From assembly GCF_007655135.1 (NCBI RefSeq), contig NC_045132.1:8928001-8992000 (forward strand): DNA of 64,000 nt. Direction: 5' to 3'. The position numbers and the translations under genes are program-made. Numbering within the stretch: position 1 is the stretch's first letter; each line of letters begins with the position of its first letter. This DNA comes from Punica granatum. Its lineage: Eukaryota > Streptophyta > Magnoliopsida > Myrtales > Lythraceae. The notes under the pieces were generated by a model. It saw only the letters and a program-made list of their open reading frames with translations. It made no database searches and had not been told where the DNA came from. Positions 36,450 to 47,250 of this stretch are shown piece by piece.

Positions 36450-37110
36450 AGGAAAGTAGTCGGGACGTACCCGAAGTGCAGGAAAGAAGTCGGGACGTAC
36501 CCGAAGTGCAGGAAAGTAGTCGGGACGTACCCGAAGTGCAGGAAAGTAGTCGGGACGTACCCGAAGTGCAGAAAAGTAGTCGGGACGTACCCGAAGGGTT
36601 TGCAATATGCACGGGGCGCATACCGAATGAACAACATGGTTCAAAGGCGCCTACCCAATGGACTTGCGGGGTGCGGGGCGTGTTGCCCGGCGGGTTTGCA
36701 AGGTGCGGGGTGTTTTGCCCGGCGGTTTGCATGGTGTAGAAAAGTAGTCGGGACGTACCCGAAATGCAGAAAAGTAGTCGGGACGTACCCGAAGTGCAGG
36801 AAAGTAATCGGGACGTACTCGAAGTGCAGAAAAGTAGTCGGGACGTACCCGAAGGGTTTGCAATATGCACGGGGCGCATACCGAATGAACAACATGGTTC
36901 AAAGGCGCCTGTCCATTGGGGCGTGTTGCCCGGCGGGTTTGCAAGGTGCGGGGTGTTTTGCCCGGCGGTTTGCATGGTGCAGAAAAGTAGTCGGGACGTA
37001 CCCGAAGTGCAGGAAAGTAGTCGGGACGTACCCGAAGTGCAGGAAAGTAGTCGGGACGTACCCGAAATGCAGAAAAGTAAATTGCATGGGATGCATTGCA
37101 GAAAGTAAAT
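36450..37110. repeat. Tandem array of element B, 30 bp unit in blocks of 5, 4 and 3
   Basis: The unit is AGGAAAGTAGTCGGGACGTA followed by CCCGAAGTGC. It holds a hairpin TCGGG-ACGTA-CCCGA. Blocks lie at about 36450-36599, 36739-36858 and 36981-37072. They are separated by two copies of a 120-140 bp spacer with GGTTTGCAATATGCACGGGG and GCCCGGCGGG motifs; the second copy has a small deletion. At 37083-37095 the same linker is followed by a different hairpin, TGCAT-GGG-ATGCA. Frames across the array only mirror the repeat (VRPDYFPAL-type peptides) and are not genes. Confidence 0.9.
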
Positions 37111-37745
37111 GCAAACGCTAGGGAGTTGCGTGAGGTGTGGAAGGAATCATTGTGCTTCCTCCGTCACTGAGCTTGTCCGTGTTGCAATCGATGTAGTGGC
37201 AGAATATTTCATTGTTTGCCAACTGATTGTGATGCGATTGAATGCACGGAGTATTATCCTGAAGACTTCTCCTTGGATTTTGGCTGTGGTCCTTGGCATA
37301 AGGCAGACATGCATTCATCAAAGAAAGACTTCTTCCGAGGTTCACATCTTCGTTCCTGCATATAGAACCATGGGAGCTAACAGTAGTTGTCAGTTCTACT
37401 CTACAGCCATAATGAAGATGTGGAAAGAAGTCTGAATAATAATGCTTTGGGGATTTGAACTTGATGACCATTTAAAGGGGTGGTCGTATCCCGCTAGACT
37501 CGTGATTTGACAAGAAAGGCTTTTTACAGAACAGGCATGACCTGTAGAATTTGCATAAGGGTATAGGGGGATTCTTTGGGATCCTCCAAATCAAGGATAC
37601 AAAGATTCGACTGTATGTCGAAACGTGTCTCATGCTCTAAGAGTAAAAGAGAGTTTGCTTGCATCGAAGACTGTCAAACCACTATTTGTTGCCGCCTCAT
37701 GCTGAGTGTAGCTGTCATTTCGTGGTCGAGCTGCCGAAGGTCCCC
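37111..37745 (-). other. 3' UTR of element B, non-coding
   Basis: It matches the same interval of C (17520-17960) and contains no conserved frame. It lies between the tandem array and the post-pol hairpin block. Confidence 0.65.
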
Positions 37746-38045
37746 TAATTTTTGCCTAGGTCGCATGACGCGTGACGACCTAACGGGGTGTTTTGTTTGA
37801 CATTTCTCTCATTTAGATCTCACCTTTTGCTACGATCACCCGTATTGGGTCTGATCGCACCTCTCGATTCCTCTAACTTTTGCCTAGACCGCCCTTTTCG
37901 GGTTTTCAGCCTAGCGAGGATTTTGTTTCATGCTCTCCTTTTGCCACGGTTCCCCTTTGCGGGATTTTAAACCGTGCCTCTCATTCCCTAATTTTTGCCT
38001 AGGCCGCCTCAAAGAGGTTTTCAACCTAGCGGGAAATCTATTCTT
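37746..38045 (-). repeat. Post-pol hairpin block of element B (three units, about 116-127 bp)
   Basis: Units start at TAATTTTTGCCTAGG (37746), CTAACTTTTGCCTAGA (37872) and CTAATTTTTGCCTAGG (37988). Their first hairpins pair TAGGTCG/CGACCTA, CCC/GGG and CCTC/GAGG respectively. The second hairpins of units 1 and 2 pair CGATC/GATCG with inner ACCC/GGGT, and CACGGT/ACCGTG with inner CCC/GGG. The block starts about 155 bp after the pol stop codon at 38201. Confidence 0.75.
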
Positions 38046-38200
38046 TTTCTCTCAGGAAAAATTCAAAGAAAAGGGAAAGAGCAGAAGATGGGAGTACATG
38101 AGTTAACGAAATTAAAAGTGTTGGGAACTGTACATGCAAAGAAAGATAAAATGTAATGTGCATTTGAGAAAACACCCGCAGTGGGATAAGAGAAACACCA

Positions 38201-41200
38201 TCACGGATAGTATTTCTTAAGAGCATCAGCATTGACCGGAAGAGCGTTCTCGTTTCCGTCCATATCGTTGAGAATGATTGCCCCTCCGTCAAAGACTTCT
38301 TTAACGATGAATGGACCGTCGTACTTGTAAGCGAACTTGCCCTTGGAATCTGGGGCGATGTGTAAAACTTTTCGCAAGACGAGGTCGCTGGGGCTGAACT
38401 CGAGAGGACGAACTTTTTTGTTGAATGTTCGAGCCATTCTTTGCTGATAGCATTGACCGTGGCAAAGTGCAATTAGCCGCTTCTCGTCGATGAGATTAAG
38501 CTGTTCATAGCGTTGCTTCGCCCATTCTGCTTCCTCGAGTTTGGACTCGGCAAGAACCCTCATGGAGGGAATCTCCACTTCGATTGGAAGAACCGCTTCC
38601 ATGCCGTAGACCAAAGAATACGGGGTTGCCCCGGTGGATGAGCGGATAGAAGTCCGATATGCCAAGAGTGCAAACGGGAGCATCTCATGCTAGTCCTTGT
38701 AATTCACCGTCATTTTTTCGATGATTTTCTTTATATTCTTATTCGCTGCCTCTACCGCACCATTCATTTGTGGACGATATGGAGAGGAATTACGATGTTG
38801 GATTCTGAACTATGCACAGAGCTCGTCAATGAGCTTATTATTCAGGTTCTTGGCATTGTCGGTGATGAGAGTCGCAGGGACCCCGTATCGCGCAATGATG
38901 TCGCGTTTGAGGAAGAGAGCCACGGCCTTTGCAGTGACTGACGCAAGGGTGATAGCTTCGATCCACTTGGTGAAGTAATCGATAGCTACCAGTATGAACA
39001 AATGTCCATTGGATGCTTTAGGGTTGACTGGACCAATCACGTCCATGCCCCACATTGAAAATGGCCACGGAGCAGCCATTGGATGGAGCTCGTTGGGTGG
39101 TGCTCTGATCTGATTCGCGTAGACTTGACACAAGTGACAGTGTCTGACATGCTTGACGCAGTCGGTCTCCATGGTAGACCAGAAGTACCCGAGTCGCATG
39201 AGCTTCTTTGCTAGCATGAGTCCGTTCATATGAGGTCCGCAATTTCTTTCGTGCACTTCTTCCATGAGGCGTTGTGCCTCATTCTCGTCGACACACCGAA
39301 GTAGTGTAGCATCGAATGAACGGCGGTAGAGAGTCTCGCCACTCAGGAAAAAGTGTGCCGCAATGCGGTGTAGAGTCCTCCGGTCATGACGATCGGTGAA
39401 CGCTGGGAATTGACCTGTTTGCAGCAAGTGCTTGATGTCTGCGTACCACGGTTTGCCGTCAACAGCATCAATTACATCGCAATGGGCAGGGCCCTGAGCA
39501 ATCTCAAACTCGAGAGGTTCTATGAGATTCTCCTTCGTAATGCTCACCATGGATGCGAGCGTTGCAAGTGCATCTGCGAACTGGTTCTTCATGCGTGGGG
39601 TGTACGTAAATGAGATATCTTCGAAGTTCTCTGTCAACTCTTCGAGGTACTCATGATATGGCACCAACTTTGGATTTTTCGTCTTCCATTGTTTAAGCGT
39701 CTGGAAGATTGTGAGCATAGAATCGCCAAACACTTTTAACTCTTTGACTTTGAGGTAGATTGCCGCCTGCAAACCGAGGATACAAGCTTCATATTCGGCT
39801 ATGTTGTTGGTGCAGGGGAAATCAATCTTCGCTGCAACAGGGAAATGACGCCCCTCAGGGGATATCAGCACCGCGCCGATACCAGACCCAGTGGAATTGA
39901 CTGCACCGTCAAAGTACATCTTCCATCCTAGAGTCTCTTCCTCATCACTCACTTGGAGGATCCTTTCATCTGGAAAGTTAGGGTTGATCGGTGTGTCGTC
40001 CTCGATCGGAAACTCCGCTAGATGATCTGCAATTGCTTGGCCCTTCATTGACGTGCGTGATACGTATTCGATGTCATACTCCGTCAGTTGGCAACGCCAT
40101 TTTGCTATGTTCCTCATGGAGGACGGACTGCTGAGTAGATACTTCAAAGGATCTGTCTTTGACAGCATGTGAACAGTATGGTAGAGAGTGTATTGCCGAA
40201 GCCTTTGCATGACCCAAACAAGTGCGCAACACATCTTCTCTATCTCAGGGTAGTTGGACTCCCCTTCAGTGAACTTTTTGCTTAAATAATAAATTGCTCG
40301 CTCTGCATGAGAGGAATCGTCCTTTTGCCCTAACATGCATCCAATGGATTGTCGGCGTACTGTCAGGTACAGAATGAGAGGACGATCCGGTGAAGGTGGA
40401 ACCAACACCGGTGGCTGAACTAGGTATGCCTTGACTGTATCAAAAGCTTTCTGACACTCGTCATCCCATTCAACCGCTGCATTTTTGCGAAGCAAACGGA
40501 AGAGTGGTTGGCACTTGTCTGTTAAATTTGCAATGAAACGTGCGATGTAATTCAGCCGTCCTAGGAAACTCCTTACTTCGTGCGCTGTCGATGGAGGGGG
40601 CAGTTCCATGATCGCCTTGACTTTGTCGGGATCAACCTCGATACCCTTTTCGCTGACTACAAACCCTAGCAATTTTCCTGACTTGACGCCGAAAGTGCAT
40701 TTCGTTGGGTTGAGTCGGAGCTTGTACTTCCTGAGACGATCAAATAGCCGCCTGAGGTTGACAAGATGATCTTCACCTGCTTTGGACTTTGCAATCATGT
40801 CGTCGACGTAAACCTCTATCTCTTTATGCATCATGTCATGAAATAGAGTGACCATTGCCCGCTGATAGGTTGCCCCAGCGTTTTTGAGACCAAAAGGCAT
40901 GACCTTGTAACAAAACGTACCCCACATCGTGATGAACGTCGTTTTGATCTTATCCTCCTCGGCCATCTGAATCTGATTGTATCCAGAGAAACCGTCCATG
41001 AAGGAGAATTGTGTGTGGCGTGCTGTATTGTCCACCAAGACGTTGATATGGGGCAGCGGGAAGTTATCCTTAGGACTGGCCTTGTTAAGGTCTCGGTAGT
41101 CGATGCAGACTCTGACCTTCCCATTCTTCTTTTCCACTGGCACCACGTTAGCTACCCATTCAGAGTAATTGCATACCTCTAAGAATCCCGCATCCACCTG

Positions 41201-41641
41201 TTTGACGACCTCCTCTTTAATGCGGAGAAGAAGATCAGCTCGTTGACGCCGTAAGTGTTGACGTTTGGGCGGAAATCTTTCAGTGTCGAGTGGGAGGAAA
41301 TGCTTTACGATCGAGGGGTCCAAACCTGGCGTATCGGTATAAGACCAAGCGAAGACCTCTTGATACTCTGACAAGAAATCGATCATCCGGGCTCTCTATG
41401 CGGGGTCGAGACCCGTCTCGATCCTTAGGGTGCGTTGCTCTTCTGTGGTGCCTATGTTGATCTCTTTAGTTGGCTCGATCGAAGTGAGTTGATGGTTTTC
41501 AAGACGATGCAAACTCTCTTCTATCTCAGGCACGCGACCGTCCTCGTCAAGTCCTTCCCCGAAGTATATGGGTAGGGACTTTCTGAGGTGTGTTTCGGAC
41601 AAATTCGAATCGTTTCATCGGTGATTTGGATTCGATTGGAG
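38201..41641 (-). pseudogene. pol: pol of element B: RT, dual RNase H, integrase (three stops)
   Basis: One reading frame runs through this interval. In the uninterrupted 858-residue stretch from 41386, RT spans about 60-250 with DGFSGYNQI and the catalytic YVDD at 193-196. A degenerate Ty3-type RNase H follows at about 335-460; the usual first aspartate position reads LYLTVRRQS. An archaeal-type RNase H spans 487-615 with D493, E531, D555 and D605. Integrase has H712, H719, C750 and C753 of the zinc site, D782 and D843. The catalytic E lies beyond a stop. Stops are TAG at 41396-41398, 38810-38812 and 38690-38692. The frame ends after ALPVNADALKKYYP. It would copy RNA into DNA and integrate it in the nucleus. 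Confidence 0.95.
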
Positions 41642-41829
41642 CCTGGACACGAAAGCGAATTGTTTTAGAAGTTAAAGATGCTAGAAGTAAGCACGAGAGA
41701 GAGAATCTAGACACAAAAATTCAAAAAGCATGTAGGGATTTTATTAACAAGCCATAACAAAAACCCCTCTTCTGTTGTGTGGCTTATGGCGTTGCCGACA
41801 CACAGGTAGCATTATATATAAAGACCGTC
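41642..41829 (-). other. Stop-rich gap between G-patch and RT (candidate intron of the Ogre type)
   Basis: The gag-protease-G-patch frame ends with TAA at 41830, and the RT frame begins near 41641 in a different phase. The - strand shows a donor-like GTATAAG at 41835 and an acceptor-like GTGTCCAG ending at 41643. C has GTGTAAG and ATTTCCAG at the same places. Ogre elements are known to splice between protease and RT. Joining these two sites directly does not restore the frame, so the true sites, or another recoding route, are unresolved. Confidence 0.4.
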
Positions 41830-44800
41830 TTATACATCGGCAACTACGGCCGAGTAGAGCGAAACTGAAGTCCAGTTGGTAAGCTCCTCATCCTCCCGTA
41901 CAGGGCGGATATGAACCCTGGAAGATGTCTCCTCAGTGACGGCATATATGGCTGGCAAAGCCAAAAACGCTTCAACTACATCCGAAGAGAAGTCATCTGT
42001 TTCAGTGATTGGGCTATCGGAGGTGCCTCCCATGATCTGCGGTGGTGCTGCAAAAAACTGTGAGAGTGGTGGAACCGGAATGCCCCTGAAGAGCATTTCG
42101 TAATGTACAGCAAGGCGGTGTAGATGCTTTCCATGGCGAGACTGCACGATCTCATGACAGGAGGGGCGAAAGCCAAGTCCCCTCTTATTGCGGTATTCCT
42201 CCATTTCAATCGGTCGAAGGATTCCCTGTGCACGTGCCCCAAGTCCAGTTCCGGGGACGTAATCGTTCTTCAACAGAACCTTTCCAATCATACGATCGGT
42301 TCGTGATGGACCGACTTTTCCGTAGTCTCGGATTACGGAAATCGTGTCGAAAGAGTGAAAGGGAAGATTCTAATATTCTCCAATGCTGATGTAAGGAACG
42401 GCTGTCTCCTTGTAGACTGCGTAATCTTCCTCACCGTTGACAGTGATAAGCTTACCTTCGACGAAGAACTTCAGTTTCTGGTGCAGCGACGAAGGAACAG
42501 CGCCGACGGCGTGAATCCATGGTCTCCCGAGCAAGAGACTGAAAGCATTGGGTATCTCGAGGATCTGAAAGGTGACAGAGAATGAGCAAGGACCCACATT
42601 GATCAGGAGATCGATTTCTCCATTCACTTCTCTCCTAGAGCCATCAAAGGCTCGAACAGTGGTCTTGCTTGCACAGATGCGGCTCATGTCCACGTTCATC
42701 TGTTTCAGTGTGGAGACGGGGCAAACGTTGAGAGCAGAGCCGCTGTCAATCATGACTCGACCAACAATGTGATTGTTGCACTTACGGACTATGTGCAATG
42801 CCCGTAAGTGTTCCTGACCTTCGGATGGAAGCTCATCATCTGCAAAGGATATCTGATTCGAGAAGATTGAACTAACAGTCTGCTCGATATTATCCGGTGC
42901 CGTGTCTTTTGGGACTTGTGCCGCGGTGAGGACTTTCAACAAAGCATTCCGATGCGGCTCGGAGCTCAAAAGCAACGCGAGGAGCGAGATATGGGCGGGT
43001 GACTTGCCCATTTGCTCCACCACTTTGTACTCACTTGCCTTGATCACTTTCATGAAAGCTTCAGCTTCTTGATCGGTGATCTTCTTTGTAAAGAGTGGCA
43101 CAGCTTCTGGAACGGCTGAGGATGTAACAACAGGGGCTTTCCCTTTGTCTGTAGACTCTGGATCCTGATAAACTCGTCCTGAGCGCGTGATGCCCATCGC
43201 ACTCATCTCCTGCTCCATGTTGGCAACCTCATTCCCATAATCCCAGGGAACTCGACGGTCTTGGTAGGGCTCCTTCGCAAGAACCTCGATAACGAATGGG
43301 ACGTCAGATGTAAATGCATCATTTGTCGGAGCATAATTGACGATAAAGGGAATTGAGGTCTTCTGCGCGTCTTCTTCCTCTTCGATAGAAGCGATGCTGA
43401 TCATGTTGATAGAAGGTCCTGAACCTGATCCATGATCGGGGAGGGGGTTTGCGCGGACATTCGGTGGCTTTACCTCATTAAAGGAGATTTGCCTTGTGTC
43501 GATCAACTCCTGAATTTTATTCCGGAGTGTCCAGCAATTGTCGAGGGTATGACCAGGAGCACCCCGATGGAATTCACAGTGTAAGTTCTGATTCTGCACT
43601 GCGGGGTCAAAGTTGGGACCAGGCGCTTCTGTTCTGATCTTGTTGCCTGCAAGAAGCTGCCTGAATATGTGAGAGAGAGGGGCTGGTAAAGTGGTATACT
43701 GCTTGCGTGGACGCGGTTGTGCAGCTTTGTCCTGATAAGTTCTGGGGGATGGAGCACGTTGAACCGACTGAGGAGATCTCGAAGCCGGGGGTCTACCTTG
43801 TTGAGCCTGAGCAGGAATATGCTGTTGCGGAAGTTGCGACTGGATAACAGTTGGCGGGGTTGGGAAATAAGCCTACGATGTTTGGTAGGGCTGCACATAA
43901 TGCACGGGATGTGCATATGCCTGGGGAGTCTGTAATGCAGGAGTATAGTCCACCGAAATCGGCTGTGAAGCCTGATATCCAGAGTTGACGGCGCCAATAG
44001 TCATGTCTTTGCTTCTCCTGGAGGTTCCAGCAGTCTGCTTCTTTGACGTCTCTCCATCCTTCTTCTTTGATGGGCCTTCGATTCTTCCTAACTTAACACC
44101 CATGTCAAGCTTCTTTCCTGCCTCGATCAAGTCCGAGAAGGAGGAAGTATGAGCCAGGAGATGTGAGTAATACGCGCCTCTAAGTGTGGAGTGGAACAGC
44201 TGAACTTGTTGTCGCTCAGTGATTGGAGGAATGTGCTTTGCTGCTCTTCCTCTCCATTCCGTTGCGTATGCTTCGAAAGCTTGACCCTCCTTCATCTCTG
44301 TCATGCTGAGATCGAGAAGGGTAGGAGGTGTTTCCGCACAAAATCGATACTGGTCGAGGAACTTCTGAGAAAGATCTGTCCATGTAGGGACATCGCCGGC
44401 TTTCAGGGTCATAAACCAATCTAGCGCCGATCCCATAAGACTATCTTGGAAAGTCTGAATGACGAATTCCTCATAATCCCAGTATGAGAGCATTTTGCTC
44501 TGATAATGACGGAGATGATGCCGAGGGTCTCTGGTCCCGTCATATCTTTTGAACTCTGGAATTTTGATCTTAGGGGGCAGCCGCATGCCTGGAAAGAGAT
44601 TCCAGTCACTGTCACTGAAATCGAAACGGGGGTTGCCTACTTGGAGGGCTCGAATGGTTTCCTCCATTCTCTTTATTCTCCTCTCCTGTTCATTCTCCGC
44701 TTCGGGAGGAACGTTTGTCGGTAGAGCTGGAGGGGCAGCCTGAGTAGGCGTGCCCGGTTCAGTGGGAGGAATGTTTAGGGGCGGTGGAGCAGGGTAAGAA

Positions 44801-45450
44801 AAGCTTATTTGGGGTTGTGGAGTTTGGAAAGGAAATTGGTCTGCAGTGGAAACAGGAGCCTGTGCGATCGTGACCGGAGGAACTGTCGGTGGTGGCACAG
44901 TATAGATTGGAGGATGCATTGACACGGTTAGCGGTGGCAGCGCATGCATAGTAGAGTCCGTGGATAAGAAAGCTGCTGGTGGCAACGGAACTGCTGTTGG
45001 AGCAGGTGGTGGCGGTAAAGGATCATTGATCGGATGGACCGTTGGTGCAAACGCCATTGCCGAGAAAGATGCGTCTTCAGCCTCCGAAGCAAAGGTTGGA
45101 GTGACCATTGGATTTGGATCGACAATTGGTCTATGCTCCAGAGGCGGAGTAAAGCTCGATGAGGCCTGATTCTGATTCCTGAGCATGGCCATGAGCTCAG
45201 TCATGTTGGTGGCCATGTTGGCCGCCAAGTGGTTCACCATTCCTTCTAACGCAGTAAAACGTGCGGACTCCACAAGGTTGGACGCCGTCTGTACTGTTGG
45301 TGGAGGATATCCGATAGGGACGCCTGAATGCGCTGTAGATATGTCCGTGAGCATTACAGGTGATGTAACTTGCGTCAGTGGTGTTTGAGAATGTATCGGC
45401 GTTGGCGGAGTATCCTGTTCATGAATGGCGGGTTGTTGGTCTTCTGCCAT
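41830..45450 (-). pseudogene. gag: gag-protease-G-patch of element B (two TAG stops)
   Basis: A single frame starts at the ATG at 45450. Gag has a proline-rich N-terminal part (about 125-250), a short charged coiled coil (250-270) and the gag core (290-440: FPGMRLPPKIKIPEF, ALDWFMTL, FEAYATEWR). After a TAG at 43873-43875 come a CCHC-like knuckle (HCEFHRGAPGHTLDNC), a linker, and retropepsin with an intact VMIDSGSALNV site (D at 42747) and FSLLLGRPW. After a second TAG at 42370-42372 comes a G-patch (YVPGTGLGARAQGI, RGLGFRPSCHEI). Both TAG codons align with CAG in element C. Gag forms the particle, protease matures it, and the G-patch probably binds nucleic acid or a helicase. Confidence 0.9.
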
Positions 45451-45755
45451 CCTTACTCGTGCACGAGTCGGATATCGATGGGACGCCAGTTGTTAGTACC
45501 TGTATGCGTAAGTGTATGAGTGTACTTATAGTGCTTTGACTATCTTCAAAATATAAATGACAGTATATGAATGCATGAGGTGCATAAGTTTGAAAATACT
45601 AATGCCATTACATCAGTTTGATTCATATTCTATAATTTATAAAGACAGTCTGTTTGAAAAGGAAACATAAACATTAAACCGCCAACTATTACAACCCATA
45701 GCTGAGTGAACGCTGCGTGGGTCCGGTGCGGGGCAAAAGCGTTAACAAACTAAAC

Positions 45756-46353
45756 CTAAGGATGAAAGACCTTGCGAGCTTTTGCCCGCGCTCGGTCTAG
45801 CATAGCGCTCAAACGCGCTATCTCCCTGTCTTGGCTCGCTATGCGTGCGCGAATCTGAGCCAACTCGCTCTGAAGCTCTCTGTGATCAGTGAGTTCTGCG
45901 CGAATATCCACAAGCTCACAACGGAGTCGATCTCGCTCTTCTCTGATGGACTGCAATTCTGTGCGCATGACTCCTTGGACTGAGCTCTCCGCGTCTGGAA
46001 TGTCTGCATGCGGTGCGTGAGGAATCCGCGGCAAATGTCGTCGACAACGGGTGTGAGTCCCTGCGGATGGAATTGCGCCACATATGCTACGGTAGCTGAG
46101 AAACTCGTTCATCGTCGGTAGGGTGCTCCGGGAAATAGAGCTCTTGAACGGTGCGCGTGTTCCATAAACGTTGAACTTCTCTAATCCGCAGAACCCTATC
46201 TGGAAGTAAAGTTATAATATCCGTCCACATGAAGCGGTGTGGAGTGCGATCTGCCTCTCTAGGAATATCTTGTAAGCCGCCAAGTTGTCTGATGACTCGG
46301 GCTGGGAAAACAAGTGTGCTCCCTAAGTGACTGATCAGAGGAAGTCCTATGAC
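45756..46353 (-). pseudogene. ORF1 of element B, C-terminal coiled-coil part
   Basis: It follows the DUF7745-like part but now lies in other frames. It includes RVIRQLGGLQDIPREA, an ELYFPEHPTDDE stretch, AQFHPQGLTP, and a long heptad-like segment (ELQSIREERDRLRCELVDIR, then QIRARIASQDREIARLSAML) ending ARKVFHP. The segment is strongly charged and helical, a likely oligomerisation arm. Frame changes near 46100 and 46000 separate its pieces. Element C has the same order at 58005-58392. Confidence 0.7.
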
Positions 46354-47250
46354 TTAAGGGCATCCAATGGTCATGGGTCCACCAGGATTCCAGCGAGCAG
46401 CCCACAAAAATTGTGCCGGGGTGAGTCTCTTGAAGAACTGGATCCAATCGGTGTAGTCGCGATCGGAGGGCCGAAACACTTGAAGTAGGCGAGCGATGAG
46501 CGAACGCTCGTCAGTGATGTAGGAAAAGGGATGTGATGAGCAGAACGGCCTGATGTGTGCGAGGAGCCAAATCTGAAGAAGATGCGGAGCTCCTCTCATT
46601 CTACCACGTCGAACCTCTCGTACATAGTCAAGAGACCGAATGGTCTCAGCCAAGACGGCTTCTACATAACTACGGCCTCCTACCACTTGGAGGATGACTT
46701 GGGCAAGTGCCCCGTCTATGAGGTTCGACGAGTGGGGGAATAGGATGGTCCCAAAGATGAGCAAGAGGAACCCGTGACAGGCGTCACGCTGGTACGATTC
46801 TCCCCTGGCATTGAGAGAACGAACATGTATGAAGTCTATGAGCCATGCGGTCCTAACACTATGCTCCCATCCATGCTGAAGCTCAAGACGAATTTCTTCG
46901 TCGCGGAGATCTAAGAGGATGGCAAGTCTACTCTGTATCGTGGCGAACTGGTTGGGCACCACGATGTCGAGGGTCGGCATGGGTCGCTGAATGAGTGCCG
47001 CGTACTCCTCTACTGTGGGAGCTAGCTCTGACCCCTGAAAACTGAATACGGCCCGCTGAGTGTCCCAAAAACTAATAGCAGTTCTGAGTAGGGTCCAGTC
47101 AATGGGGGAATCAGCGAGTAATGGCAAGTCTCCTATGATGAGCCGGAGGAATGCACGGTCAACTAGGCAGAATGTGTTCCAAAGGCAAGTAATGTCCGCA
47201 GATGGCATGATGATGACATCGAGCCTAAGACAGGGATGCGAGCGATCCAT
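46354..47250 (-). pseudogene. ORF1 of element B, DUF7745/plant-mobile-domain-like part
   Basis: The start is chosen at the ATG at 47250 (MDRSHPCLRLD) because element C begins identically at 59499; the open frame itself extends further upstream without conservation. Conserved segments: DRAFLRLIIGDLPLL, IDWTLLRTAISFWD, FSFQGSELAPTVEEYAALIQ, GRMRGAPHLLQIWLLAHI and FLWAARWNPGGPM. This pattern resembles the retroelement-borne plant mobile / DUF7745 family found before gag in Tat elements; function is not established. It stops with TAA at 46354, where C has a serine codon (TCA). Similarity was judged from memory of the family. Confidence 0.75.

Noticed and set aside
36391..37121. Long open frames across the 30 bp array (repeated VRPDYFPAL or SSRDVPEVQE peptides)
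   Set aside because: They exist in several frames on both strands because the unit length is a multiple of three. No domain, no conservation in A or C.
39386..39613. Frames on the + strand opposite pol, and similar antisense frames over gag
   Set aside because: Shadows of the - strand coding sequence.
43873..43875. Programmed TAG readthrough between gag and protease in B
   Set aside because: C has CAG at the aligned codon and B has further CAG-to-TAG changes elsewhere, so decay is the simpler explanation.
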